A program made the translations under genes and the position numbers. Shown piece by piece: positions 34,256 to 44,126 of a stretch of 64,000 nucleotides of DNA. The notes under the pieces are model-generated. The model saw nothing but the letters and a program-made list of their open reading frames with translations, did not search any database and was not told the origin of the DNA. The stretch spans positions 1 to 64,000 of the forward strand of contig WTBR01000035.1 of NCBI GenBank assembly GCA_013138975.1. The letters are read 5' to 3'. The DNA comes from Bacteroidales bacterium. GTDB lineage: Bacteria > Bacteroidota > Bacteroidia > Bacteroidales > UBA12077. Each line of letters starts with the position of its first letter. Position 1 is the stretch's first letter.

Positions 34256-37243
34256 TTATACACCTTTTTTCTTATTAGCTTCTATACTTTGAATCAAGTT
34301 TTTAAATTTCTTTTCTTCTGCAAATTCCGAGCCCATACTCTTAATTGTATTTAAACTAACAAAGGAAAAAATAAATCTAATAAAATTATCAAGCCTTTCG
34401 TCTGAGCTTTTAATCAATATTTTTATTAGGTTTTTTATTTTTACATTAAAATCATCAATTAGAAATAGGTCAATTCTAATATTCCTATTTTGCATCCCAA
34501 ACAACTGAAAATCAAGACCTATTCCTGAGAAACAGTGCATATCTTCTATTATTTCTTGATAAGAGCTAAAAGTATCTTTTTGAGATAAATAATTATAAAA
34601 AGTAGATAATCGTGTTACATTTTGTTGAAATTTAAATGGGATATCTTCGAAAATACTATCAAAACCAAAAAACTTTACTTGTTCCGATATCATTTTACGA
34701 ATACTATTTTCATAATAATATGTAAATAAATTCAAGTTTGTTTTTCTTAATTGTTCCAATTTATCTTTTGCCTTGTATTCAAACTTAATTCCTGAATTTT
34801 TATCTAAAAAACCAAAACGGCTGTCTAATTCATATAAAAAAATATATAAATTAGTTCTATCATTATCGTTTTCTAACTCCATTTCAATATTGTAAATGAC
34901 TTCTTGAAAAAGAGCCTTTATCTTATTATTATTATTAAGCTCACATATTAATGAGAAAAAACCATTTGACTCTAAATATTTACTCTTTTTTATATTGATA
35001 TCTTTTTCTTTAATAATTAATAAAATAGAGTTTTTGATAATTTGTTTTTTAATATCATCACCAATATTCTTTGTTTGCTTTAAAACACTAAGAAAGAAGT
35101 AATTAATTTCCGGGCTTTCGGGTTTTAATTGTTTCTGAATTATTTCATCCATCACTTCAGATTCGTCTAAATGCTCATCGATCATTGAGATTAATAATTC
35201 AAAAACAACATGCCATGCAGAATTTTTGATATTATTCTGAATTATTTCATCTCTTTTTACGTGTTTTTTATGATTGTTATGGTATCGAGTAAAAATATGA
35301 TTGGCTGTATAATATTCTAAAAAAGTTTTGTGGGTAAAATTATTTTCAAAATAGATAGACCGACTTTCTGCATATTCCAGAAAATGACTCGCAGCATCTT
35401 CTGCTTCTAATAAATCTTCGAATTCATTCTTAGAAACAAGATATTCAGCTACTGCTTTTTTTGCAAGTGTTCGGGTAACTGTTTTTTTATTTGAGATTTG
35501 ATTGTATTGCCAATATGCAAGCTTTCCAAAAGTACCTCTTTTATTGTTAACTCGTAATTTAATATTTAGTTGCTTTTCATCTTTATCTCTCGTCTCAACC
35601 AAAGTATTGGTGCATGATCGATAAACATCCAACCTGGAATCAGGAATAATTACTTTATTTATTGCTAGCAATGTCATTAATGATAATATTAAAGGATTAC
35701 TTTTTAAATCATCATCTATTTCTTTTACTTGACGTTTACAACTTTCTATTTCTCTGCTTTTATCTGATTTATTTCTTATTTGCGAAGAATAAAATTTCTC
35801 AATAAACTTCTCAATTTGTTTTTCATTAAAATTCTGAATAGCGAATTCATAGAATTGATCCTCCGGGAACTGAACGTCGTGATAACCAATAAACCTTGAC
35901 GTAACAATACATTTAACATTTTTATTAACCGAAATAAAATTTACAATATCCTCTTTTATACAATTTTTCTGCGCTATATCAAATATTTCATCTAAACCGT
36001 CAAAGAAAAATAGTGTAGGTCTATGTTGGATTATATAAGAGATCGTTTTTTCATCAATGTCATTTAACTGATACTCGGTTTTTAAAAGTGTCGTTAAATA
36101 ATCGACAATATTCATATTCTCTTTATGTCTTTTTTCATTATACTTGCGCAATTCTATTCTAAAAGGGATATGGTTTTTATAATTTTTAAGACCTCCTGTT
36201 TTAGCATTCTTCTTCATGAAACGTAAAATAAGATTCTTAACCATCAAAGATTTTCCGGAACCCGGATCACCTAAAATAATATAATGCTTTGATCGTTTAA
36301 ATACATCATGAATTCTTAATTCTCTCTTTTTTCTTTTACGGAATTCTTCCAGTAAGCTCCCTCCGGATTTTATATTTTTATTAACAGTAAAATACGGATC
36401 AACATAAAGCTTTGAGACGGTTATATTTCTTGGTCTATTTCCAATTGAAATATCATGTCCAATAAATTTCACAACATCTAAATGATTCTTAGCCGATGAA
36501 TAATATGATTTTAAAAAAACATCTATTTTCGATTCAACTTTTGGATTAATTGTTTCGATCAGTTTGTTAATTCCTTTATCTATTGAAGCACTATCAACAA
36601 CTGTTTTAATAGAAAAGAACTCATTCGCTATACCCGAACTCTCGTATTTATTTATCCAAGCATTAATATCACTGTAGTTTATCTGCTCAAGCTCTAATTT
36701 AGATAATGTTTGCTTAAAATCATTTTCAATATCTCCATAATTTAAGCTTTGTAAAGTTGAATATTTATGTATCACTTCCTCAGTCCATTTTTGAAGTTTT
36801 GGTTCTTTTATAATTTCATTTTTGAATGCTCCTAGTAATTTTATTGTAGTAGAAGAAAATTTACCTGATACAACAAAATAATATTTAAAACTGTCAAGAT
36901 TATTAATTAGACTCTTATCAAGATAATAATTAAGTACAAATTTTATAATTTCTTTTGCAGCTTCAGTTTTATTTAAATTACCACTGGTATTCATTTTACA
37001 CTGCACGACTCCTTCATTCTTTCCATTTTTTTTCAAAAGAACATCAATACCTTTTTCAGCCACACCAGGCATTAAATATGCCTTATCATATAACTCTTTT
37101 AAATCATCATTAACTCTATTTTGGAAAATACGATAAATTAATTCTTCAAATTTTCTATCAGAAGGTAGTTCATTAAGATTATATTGTGCACTACTATATA
37201 CCTTTGGTTTATTTTCCATTTCAATAATTTTAATATTATTCAT
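34256..37243 (-). CDS. PD-(D/E)XK nuclease-NACHT ATPase, probable phage defence
   Basis: This 995-residue protein has an N-terminal restriction-endonuclease-like domain with E34 (KFEELIYRIF), D67 (GIDVLL) and Q81-x-K83 (VVQCK), the Mrr/PD-(D/E)XK active-site pattern. It is followed by a NACHT NTPase with Walker A GDPGSGKS (325-332) and Walker B FFFDGLDE (412-419), and about 500 helical C-terminal residues that probably sense a trigger. Nuclease-NACHT fusions are known bacterial NLR-like anti-phage proteins. It stands alone, with repeats on its 3' side and no partner gene. The trigger and nucleic-acid target are unknown. Confidence 0.85.
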   Translation of the reverse strand: MNNIKIIEMENKPKVYSSAQYNLNELPSDRKFEELIYRIFQNRVNDDLKELYDKAYLMPGVAEKGIDVLLKKNGKNEGVVQCKMNTSGNLNKTEAAKEIIKFVLNYYLDKSLINNLDSFKYYFVVSGKFSSTTIKLLGAFKNEIIKEPKLQKWTEEVIHKYSTLQSLNYGDIENDFKQTLSKLELEQINYSDINAWINKYESSGIANEFFSIKTVVDSASIDKGINKLIETINPKVESKIDVFLKSYYSSAKNHLDVVKFIGHDISIGNRPRNITVSKLYVDPYFTVNKNIKSGGSLLEEFRKRKKRELRIHDVFKRSKHYIILGDPGSGKSLMVKNLILRFMKKNAKTGGLKNYKNHIPFRIELRKYNEKRHKENMNIVDYLTTLLKTEYQLNDIDEKTISYIIQHRPTLFFFDGLDEIFDIAQKNCIKEDIVNFISVNKNVKCIVTSRFIGYHDVQFPEDQFYEFAIQNFNEKQIEKFIEKFYSSQIRNKSDKSREIESCKRQVKEIDDDLKSNPLILSLMTLLAINKVIIPDSRLDVYRSCTNTLVETRDKDEKQLNIKLRVNNKRGTFGKLAYWQYNQISNKKTVTRTLAKKAVAEYLVSKNEFEDLLEAEDAASHFLEYAESRSIYFENNFTHKTFLEYYTANHIFTRYHNNHKKHVKRDEIIQNNIKNSAWHVVFELLISMIDEHLDESEVMDEIIQKQLKPESPEINYFFLSVLKQTKNIGDDIKKQIIKNSILLIIKEKDINIKKSKYLESNGFFSLICELNNNNKIKALFQEVIYNIEMELENDNDRTNLYIFLYELDSRFGFLDKNSGIKFEYKAKDKLEQLRKTNLNLFTYYYENSIRKMISEQVKFFGFDSIFEDIPFKFQQNVTRLSTFYNYLSQKDTFSSYQEIIEDMHCFSGIGLDFQLFGMQNRNIRIDLFLIDDFNVKIKNLIKILIKSSDERLDNFIRFIFSFVSLNTIKSMGSEFAEEKKFKNLIQSIEANKKKGV

Positions 37244-37384
37244 TTACAATCCGTAAAGCAATTGAGCATGAAAATAGTTATAATAATCAAAATTACATAA
37301 CACTGGCTTACAGTAATTTCAGACAAACTTGTCCTTTATTCTAAAAAAAGCGTATTTTAGTTGTTTAAATCAAAACTAAAAAAC

Positions 37385-38242
37385 ATGGACAAAGCTTCAA
37401 CAATTATTTTAGCATTATCTCTTATCATCATTATGCTAGGCATGGGATTATCTTTGGTTACTGACGATTTTAAAAGGATAATATTATACCCAAAAGCAAT
37501 ATTTGTGGGTTTAACAAATCAGTTAATAATACTGCCATTAATTGGATTTGCAATAGCAATTGCTTTCCCCATAAAACCTGAAATTGCTATAGGAATAATG
37601 ATATTAGCTGCTTGCCCGGGTGGACCAACATCTAATTTAATAACACACTTAGCAAAAGGTGATTTGGCACTATCTGTTTCCTTAACAGCAATTAGTAGTC
37701 TTATTACCATTATTACAATTCCTTTTATTGTAAATTTTGCTTTAATTCAATTTCTTGATGAAGGACAAGTAATTAAACTTGATGTTGTTGAAACTATTAT
37801 TCAGATTTTTGTAATTATTGTACTTCCTGTTGCTATTGGAATGCTAATTAGAAAATATAAAGAAGGCTTTGCTTTAAAAATGGAAAAACCAGTTCGAAAA
37901 GCATCTGGTATTGTAGTTGCCTTGGTTATTATTGGTATTGTTATAAAGGAAAAAGAAAACCTTATTCCATATTTAAAACAAGCAGGACTTGTAGCTTTAA
38001 TTTTAAATGCTGCAACTATGTTGGTTGGTTATTATTCTGCAAGATTATTTAAAATTCTTGATAAGAGAGCTGTATCTATTTCAATTGAATCGGGTATTCA
38101 GAATGGAACTTTAGCTATAATGATTGCCGTTGTATTGCTTGGTAATAGTGAATATGCTATTACACCAGCAATTTATAGTTTAATCATGTTCTTTACTGGT
38201 GGCATTGCTATTTATTTTGGAATTAAAAAAAGTAAAACCTAA
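37385..38242 (+). CDS. Bile acid:sodium symporter family transporter
   Basis: This 285-residue membrane protein has nine to ten predicted helices. It shows the family segments LGMGLSLVTDDFKRI, AACPGGPTSNLITHLAKGDLALSVSLTAISSL (the sodium-site region) and SIESGIQNGTLAIMIA. I chose ATG 37385; a TTG at 37361 would add eight residues with no membrane role. Such proteins carry bile acids, pantoate or other organic anions, and the cargo is unknown. It is divergent from the NACHT gene and followed by a terminator-like hairpin. Confidence 0.92.
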   Translation: MDKASTIILALSLIIIMLGMGLSLVTDDFKRIILYPKAIFVGLTNQLIILPLIGFAIAIAFPIKPEIAIGIMILAACPGGPTSNLITHLAKGDLALSVSLTAISSLITIITIPFIVNFALIQFLDEGQVIKLDVVETIIQIFVIIVLPVAIGMLIRKYKEGFALKMEKPVRKASGIVVALVIIGIVIKEKENLIPYLKQAGLVALILNAATMLVGYYSARLFKILDKRAVSISIESGIQNGTLAIMIAVVLLGNSEYAITPAIYSLIMFFTGGIAIYFGIKKSKT

Positions 38243-38295
38243 AGAATAAATATCTAACATTCCTAAATCTAATTGTTTTCGGAAAAGTATTATTG

Positions 38296-38345
38296 AAGTT
38301 AAAGTAAGGGTTTCGATATTGGACACCTTCACTTTAACTTTTTCT
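38296..38345 (+). terminator. Terminator-like hairpin after the symporter
   Basis: AAGTTAAAGT (38296-38305) and ACTTTAACTT (38331-38340) form a 10-bp stem followed by TTTCTG. The loop has TTTCGATATTGGACACC, which recurs at 52586-52602, so this may be a decayed member of the GTGTCC hairpin family. The rest of the 38243-38559 gap shows no gene. Confidence 0.5.
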
Positions 38346-38559
38346 GTATTTAGAAGTTTAACTCGTCTAATACATTAGGACTTTAAAGAAAGCAAAAACA
38401 TCGATCAATATTACTTTTCATCTTCTTTTCCCTTAAATTCTTTTTGTTCAAAGTATTAAAAAAATTGCTTTTTATGTAATATCGTGGTATCTTGAATATC
38501 AATCGAGATAAAATCATTCTAGTTTTAATTTAATGTTGATTTAATATTAAATCCGTAAT

Positions 38560-41500
38560 ATGAAACTACATATTGGTATTGATATCGGATCTATTTCTGT
38601 AAACACTGTTCTTATGAACGCTGATAAGGAAATTGTTAAAAACAAGTACACTTATTGTCAGGGAAAACCCTTCCATGTGCTTAAAGAAATCCTTCAAGAA
38701 ATATTCGATGAATATACTAAAGACCAAATTGGTATAATTGCTTTTACCGGTTCCGGAGGAAAAAAAGCTTCGGAACTTGTTGGAGGTTTTTTTGTAAATG
38801 AAATAATTGCTCAGTCTTCTTCTGTTGCATTTTTGTATCCTGATGTTAAGACCATTATTGAAATGGGTGGTGAAGATTCCAAACTTATTTTTATGGAAAA
38901 CCGCGAAGCTGCGGAAAAATCAAATATGTGTGATTTTTCAATGAACAGCTTGTGTGCAGCTGGAACAGGTTCGTTTTTAGATCAACAAGCTAAACGTATT
39001 GGTGTATCTATTGAAAATGGATTCGGGGAAATGGCATTAAAATCTGAAAACCCGCCTCGTATTGCCGGAAGGTGCAGTGTATTTGCCAAAAGTGACATGA
39101 TCCATCTTCAACAAATAGCAACACCGGTTCATGATATTGTTGCCGGATTGTGTTTTGCAGTTGCCCGGAATTTTAAAAGTAATTTGGGAAAAGGTAAAAA
39201 CATTGAAACTCCTGTAATATTTCAGGGTGGTGTATCAGCAAATAAAGGAATGATCAGGGCTTTTAAAGAAATATTTAAACTTAGCAATGAAGATTTAATT
39301 ATACCTGAATACTATGCCTCAATGGGAGCTATTGGAGCAGTATATCACATAATAAATGAAAAAGACAAACAAGAAAATCCTTATAAAGGAATTGATGAAC
39401 TTGCTAAATATTTAGTAACAAAGGGTTCAAATGGAAGTGCTCTGGAACCTTTAAAACTATCTGAGGCAACTTATAATAAAGAAATCAATTTTAATTTAAA
39501 CGGTCATGACAAACTTGAAGTTTATTTAGGATTGGATATTGGTTCGTTAAGTACAAATGTTGTTTTAATTGATGATAAAAATAATGTAGTTGCAAGGCGA
39601 TATCTTCCAACGGCAAGTAAGCCATTAATTGCCATAAGAAGAGGACTGGAAGAAATTTTTGAGGAAGTTGGAGATAAGGTAATTGTTAAAGCTGCCGGAA
39701 CTACCGGATCGGGAAGATATTTAACCGGAGATTTTATTGGTGCCGATGTGATACAAAATGAAATAACAGCCCAAGCTACTGCTGCTATTGCGCACGATCC
39801 TACCGTTGATACTATTTTTGAAATCGGAGGTCAAGATTCTAAATACATCAGTATTGAAAACGGAATTGTTGTTGATTTTGAAATGAATAAGGTATGTGCA
39901 GCCGGTACAGGTTCATTTTTGGAGGAGCAAGCAGAAAAATTGAATATTAACATCATTGAAGAGTTCGGAGATTTAGCTTTAAATGCAAAAGAACCTGCAT
40001 CGCTTGGCGATAGATGTACCGTTTTTATCGAATCAGACTTAAATTCAAATCAACAAAAAGGTGTTACAAAAGATAATTTAGTTGGAGGTTTAGCGTACTC
40101 AATTGTTTACAATTATTTGCAAAAAGTTGTAGGAAACAGAAAAGTAGGCAATAAAATATTTTTTCAGGGTGGTGTTACCAATAATAAAGCTGTTGTAGCT
40201 GCTTTTGAAAAGGTAACAGGCAAAAAAATTACTATACCGCCTCATTTTGATGTTACGGGCGCCATAGGTACAGCTATTCTGGCAAGAAATGAAATTAACA
40301 AGAGCGGAAACCAAACTCGTTTTAAAGGTTTTGACATTAGTAAAATTCCATATACGGTTGATAAATTTACATGTAAATCATGCTCTAATCAATGTGAAAT
40401 AAGGAGAGTGAGAATCGAAGGCGAGAGCAAAGCCTTATTTTACGGCGGTAGATGTGAAAAATATGAAGTCGAAGAACGTAAAGGAAAAGGGAAAAACATT
40501 CCTAACTTATTTGAGGAAAGAATTAAATTATTAACCGGAGATTTTATAGAAGATGATCAAAAAGGAGAAAAAACAATCGGTTTCCCAAGAGCTTTAATGG
40601 TTTATTTTCAGCAGTTTCCATTCTGGAGAACATATTTTCAAAACATGGGATTTAAAATTGTTCTGTCTGATCCTTCCGATCATCACATGGTTAATAAATC
40701 TCACGAATTGTTAATTGCAGAAACCTGTTTTCCTGTTCAATTAATGCACGGCCATGTTTTAAATCTACTTGAAAAGAATGTTGATTTTATTTTTACACCT
40801 TTTATTGTGAATGCAAAAGCGGACAAAAATAATCCTACTAGTAATTGTAATTGTCCGTGGGTACAATCTTATTCTTTTATGATAAAAGCAGCTTTGAAAA
40901 ATCAGAAAGATATTGATAAGCTGTTGATCCCAACCTTGCATTTCAGGTATTTCGGAAAAGTATTGAATAATGAACTTTCAGGTTTTATGAAAGAAAAGTT
41001 CAATATTTCAAAATCAAAATCAGATAAAGCAATAAAATTAGCCGATGAAGCTCAAACCTTATTTGAAAACGCTGTTCAAGAAAAAGGCAAAGAAGTTTTG
41101 GCAAATTTACCAGATGACAAAAAATCTGCGGTAATTCTTGGCAGACCATATAATACAGGCGATCCCGAACTTAATTTAAGAATGGTTGAAAAGTTAATTA
41201 ACCAAAATGTAATGCCAATTCCAATTGATTTTCTACCTCTGAATGAAGAAAATGTTTTTGAAGATTATAATATGATGTATTGGCCCAATGGACAGAAAAT
41301 CATTTCGGCTGTAAAATACATTAAAAAGCATCCGAAACTTGATGCAATTTTTCTCGGAAATTTCAGGTGTGGCCCCGATACATTCTTAACACATTTTGTA
41401 AGAGAAGAAATGAAAGGGAAACCATATTTGCATCTTGAAATTGACGAACACAGTGCAGATGCCGGCATGATTACAAGATTTGAAGCATTTTTAGATAGTT

Positions 41501-42783
41501 TAAGAGGCTCTAAAAAAGTGAAATCCGAGCAAGAAAAAATCTTTCGTCCGGGTAAAGTTTCTGCATCTGTTATAAAGGATAGGGTTCTTTATTTTCCTTA
41601 CATGTGTGATGCTGCTTATGCCATTGCAGCTGCTGTAAGGCATTTCGGAACAGAATCTTATGTTTTACCAATGCAAAACGAGCATGATATTGAGTTGGGA
41701 AGAAAACATACAAGTTCAAATGAATGTTTTCCGATGATTTGTACTTTGGGTAGTTTTCTGAAAAAGATGGAAGAACCGAATATAAATCCTAAAAAGATTA
41801 GCTTTTTTATGCCTGACCATAACGGGCCATGCAGATTTGGGCAATATAATAAGTTGCAAAAGCTTGTATTTAACCGACTGGGATACAATAATGTTCAATT
41901 TGTTTCACCGTCAAATGCTAATGCTTATGAAGATATATCCGGCGGAAAAGGTAGTAAGTTTACTATGTTGACATGGAAAGCTTCAGTTGCAGTTGATATT
42001 TTAAAAAAGATGCTACAAGAAAAAAGACCTTATGAACTTATTCCCGGTGAAACTAACAGGATATATAAAATTTGTTTAGATAAAGTTATTGATTCTACAG
42101 AGAAAGGCGGCAAAGATTTAACAAGGGTAATAAAAGAATGTGCCGATATATTTAAACTGGTGCAAATATCTAATGGGTATAGAAAACCGCTTGTGCCTGT
42201 TCTTGGTGAAATTTTTATGAGAGATAATCCTTTCTGCAGCGGAAATTTAGTTGAAAGACTGGAGAAATTAGGAGCAGAAACAGTTATGGCATCGTTTTCA
42301 GAATATTTATTATATTCAGCTTACAGACATATAAGAGACAGTAAATGGAAAGGTGACTTTAAAGGCATCATAAAATCAAAGATCAATTGGTATGTTCAAA
42401 ACTATACACAACATACACTTCATAAAGCAGTAAATAATATGATTGATACAGATACGGAAATTTCAGTTGAAGAAATGCTTACATTATGTGACCCTTATGT
42501 TCATAAAGATTACGATGGTGATCCAGCGGTTTGTCTGGGAGAAGCATCTGCATTAGCTCGAAAGGGTGTGTCAGGAATCATACATATTCTGCCATTTACT
42601 TGTATGCCGGGAACTTTAATTGGTGCAGTATCTCCAAAATTTAGAACTGATCATAATAATATTCCATGGGAGAATATTGCTTATGATGGACAGGATGACA
42701 CCGCAATTGAAACACGATTACAAGCCTTTATGCATCAGGTTAAGGAATATGCTCAATTGAATAGTATAAAGGATACTGTATAA
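38560..42783 (+). CDS. Giant acyl-CoA dehydratase activase (BadF/BcrAD-HgdC type, duplicated)
   Basis: This 1407-residue protein has two ASKHA ATPase domains, starting GIDIGSISVNTV (about 5) and GLDIGSLSTNVV (about 325). Each has its own CAAGTGSFLxxQA cluster-binding segment. Then come CKSCSNQC, a DUF2229 region (FPRALMVYFQQFPFWRTYF) and a C-terminal domain of the 2-hydroxyacyl-CoA dehydratase subunit type with CMPGT near 1340. The HgdC-like activator couples ATP hydrolysis to low-potential electron transfer. This long form is widespread in anaerobes, but its target is not established. Monocistronic, with no dehydratase subunit genes nearby. Confidence 0.9.
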   Translation: MKLHIGIDIGSISVNTVLMNADKEIVKNKYTYCQGKPFHVLKEILQEIFDEYTKDQIGIIAFTGSGGKKASELVGGFFVNEIIAQSSSVAFLYPDVKTIIEMGGEDSKLIFMENREAAEKSNMCDFSMNSLCAAGTGSFLDQQAKRIGVSIENGFGEMALKSENPPRIAGRCSVFAKSDMIHLQQIATPVHDIVAGLCFAVARNFKSNLGKGKNIETPVIFQGGVSANKGMIRAFKEIFKLSNEDLIIPEYYASMGAIGAVYHIINEKDKQENPYKGIDELAKYLVTKGSNGSALEPLKLSEATYNKEINFNLNGHDKLEVYLGLDIGSLSTNVVLIDDKNNVVARRYLPTASKPLIAIRRGLEEIFEEVGDKVIVKAAGTTGSGRYLTGDFIGADVIQNEITAQATAAIAHDPTVDTIFEIGGQDSKYISIENGIVVDFEMNKVCAAGTGSFLEEQAEKLNINIIEEFGDLALNAKEPASLGDRCTVFIESDLNSNQQKGVTKDNLVGGLAYSIVYNYLQKVVGNRKVGNKIFFQGGVTNNKAVVAAFEKVTGKKITIPPHFDVTGAIGTAILARNEINKSGNQTRFKGFDISKIPYTVDKFTCKSCSNQCEIRRVRIEGESKALFYGGRCEKYEVEERKGKGKNIPNLFEERIKLLTGDFIEDDQKGEKTIGFPRALMVYFQQFPFWRTYFQNMGFKIVLSDPSDHHMVNKSHELLIAETCFPVQLMHGHVLNLLEKNVDFIFTPFIVNAKADKNNPTSNCNCPWVQSYSFMIKAALKNQKDIDKLLIPTLHFRYFGKVLNNELSGFMKEKFNISKSKSDKAIKLADEAQTLFENAVQEKGKEVLANLPDDKKSAVILGRPYNTGDPELNLRMVEKLINQNVMPIPIDFLPLNEENVFEDYNMMYWPNGQKIISAVKYIKKHPKLDAIFLGNFRCGPDTFLTHFVREEMKGKPYLHLEIDEHSADAGMITRFEAFLDSLRGSKKVKSEQEKIFRPGKVSASVIKDRVLYFPYMCDAAYAIAAAVRHFGTESYVLPMQNEHDIELGRKHTSSNECFPMICTLGSFLKKMEEPNINPKKISFFMPDHNGPCRFGQYNKLQKLVFNRLGYNNVQFVSPSNANAYEDISGGKGSKFTMLTWKASVAVDILKKMLQEKRPYELIPGETNRIYKICLDKVIDSTEKGGKDLTRVIKECADIFKLVQISNGYRKPLVPVLGEIFMRDNPFCSGNLVERLEKLGAETVMASFSEYLLYSAYRHIRDSKWKGDFKGIIKSKINWYVQNYTQHTLHKAVNNMIDTDTEISVEEMLTLCDPYVHKDYDGDPAVCLGEASALARKGVSGIIHILPFTCMPGTLIGAVSPKFRTDHNNIPWENIAYDGQDDTAIETRLQAFMHQVKEYAQLNSIKDTV

Positions 42784-42832
42784 ACCTAAAATTTCATTTT
42801 AAGATCAGTGTAAAGCATACCGGGAATAAACC

Positions 42833-42860
42833 GAAAAAAAACTCCTAACATGGGAGGAGT
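42833..42860 (-). terminator. Rho-independent terminator for the lipoprotein gene
   Basis: ACTCCT (42841-42846) and AGGAGT (42855-42860) form a hairpin preceded by eight A residues, which read as a U tract on the minus strand. It lies about 106 bp past the stop of the minus-strand lipoprotein gene. Confidence 0.5.
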
Positions 42861-42939
42861 AAGTGAATTATAAAGCTTATGTAGCAAATCAGGTTTTGAT
42901 TTTCAATTGAAAAACGGAATTGCAGTTTTCGCTCAGCTG
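42850..42939. repeat. 90-bp direct repeat, left copy
   Basis: The segment ATGGGAGGAGTAAGTGAATT...CGCTCAGCTG also occurs at 43801-43891. The two copies match closely over the first 26 bp and the GGTTTTGATTTTCAATTGAAAA block. Here the internal hairpin (ACGGAATT / TTTTCGCT) is degenerate. Confidence 0.8.
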
Positions 42940-42966
42940 AGATTATGATCTAATTGTTATGGTTTG

Positions 42967-43554
42967 TTAATATTTTACTCTTACCCAAGAACTATTTTCT
43001 CTAGATTCATAAAATTTTAAAATTCCATAATCCGGTGCTATAAGTACTGAATCAATATACTCTCCTGAAATGTTTTTTTTCTTTGTTAGAAAATATACAT
43101 CTGTCATTTGCTTTTGATTAATAGTCATGTTTTCAATATATTTTACATAAATAGTACTATCCCAATCATAGTTTCTACTATAATCATTAAAACTTATAGT
43201 ATCCAATCCAGTAAAATATATTTCTATATCATTTTTACAATTTATACATTCATCGCGTCGTATTTGTTTTATGCTAAAATTCAATCTATCATTGTTATTA
43301 GTTACGTAATAAGCTTCGGTCGGACACCAATAATCCATTACTAACTGTTGCCAATCAGACCAAGAATCTGATTTATGAAAGTCTACAACTAAAAATGAAA
43401 TTGTATCTATTTCATTGGAATAATAAATACTATCACCAATCTGAAACGGTATCCATTTTAGCTCTTCATTAGGAAATCCATCGCAACTATATTTTACACA
43501 TGATTCTATCAAACAAATAATAACTAATAAAAAAACTAACTCTTTAATTCGCAT
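42967..43554 (-). CDS. Putative lipoprotein of unknown function
   Basis: This 195-residue protein has a hydrophobic signal (about 5-18) with lipobox LIES-C19, so it is probably a lipid-anchored envelope protein. The mature part is rich in Tyr, Asp and Ser, has a CINC pair near residue 104, and shows alternating beta strands such as KYIENMTINQKQMTDVYFL and IAPDYGILKFYE. I do not recognise a family. The 90-bp direct repeats on both sides suggest that the gene entered, or was duplicated, as a unit. Confidence 0.7.
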   Translation of the reverse strand: MRIKELVFLLVIICLIESCVKYSCDGFPNEELKWIPFQIGDSIYYSNEIDTISFLVVDFHKSDSWSDWQQLVMDYWCPTEAYYVTNNNDRLNFSIKQIRRDECINCKNDIEIYFTGLDTISFNDYSRNYDWDSTIYVKYIENMTINQKQMTDVYFLTKKKNISGEYIDSVLIAPDYGILKFYESRENSSWVRVKY

Positions 43555-43800
43555 TTTCCAAAATATTAATTGCGCACAACGGCAGTTTGTCTAAAAACTG
43601 CTTCAGTGTATAAATTTAGATCAAAATTCAGACTTTTTATGCTTTTTAAGACTTGTTTGAATGTAGAGTGAAAATTTATGGATTTTGCAAAATATTTTCG
43701 AACTCCATATGGGCTTAAAATGAGCATGAAAAGCCAAAAAATATAAATAATATTAGAAAGCATGTTTTCCAGATACTTTTTCAATATATCTACTTATAAA

Positions 43801-43891
43801 ATGGGAGGAGTAAGTGAATTATAAAGATTATTTAGCTACTACAGGTTTTGATTTTCAATTGAAAAGCGGAATTGCAAATTCCGCTCAGCTG
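43801..43891. repeat. 90-bp direct repeat, right copy
   Basis: This matches 42850-42939 and keeps an intact hairpin, AGCGGAATT and AATTCCGCT, with a GCA loop. Together with the left copy it brackets about 860 bp carrying the lipoprotein gene. The rest of the 43555-44126 gap holds ACAACGGCAGTTTGTC at 43574-43590, a common remnant motif in Bacteroidota, and no convincing gene. Confidence 0.8.
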
Positions 43892-44126
43892 GGGGATTTG
43901 TTTGATAATTTCATAAAAAAAATACATTCACATAACCAAATAAACAAAGACATTCATTAAAAATATGTCATCAATTGTTGTTATATTTACATATAAGATG
44001 TATAACGTCAATGAATATATATACTAGTATGCCCAATTTTGCGAACTCGATTTACATAAAAATTATTTGAAAAAAAAGAATCAATTCTATATTTTTATAT
44101 TATAACTTTTAATAAATATAACCATA

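Noticed and set aside
37361..37384. TTG start eight codons upstream of the symporter ATG
   Set aside because: It adds a short basic stretch with no family support; ATG 37385 is the simpler choice.
43566..43784. 72-residue minus-strand reading frame next to the lipoprotein gene
   Set aside because: It ends in a sequence made from the common ACAACGGCAGTTTGTC intergenic motif, has no recognisable domain and lies between direct repeats; it is probably not a gene.
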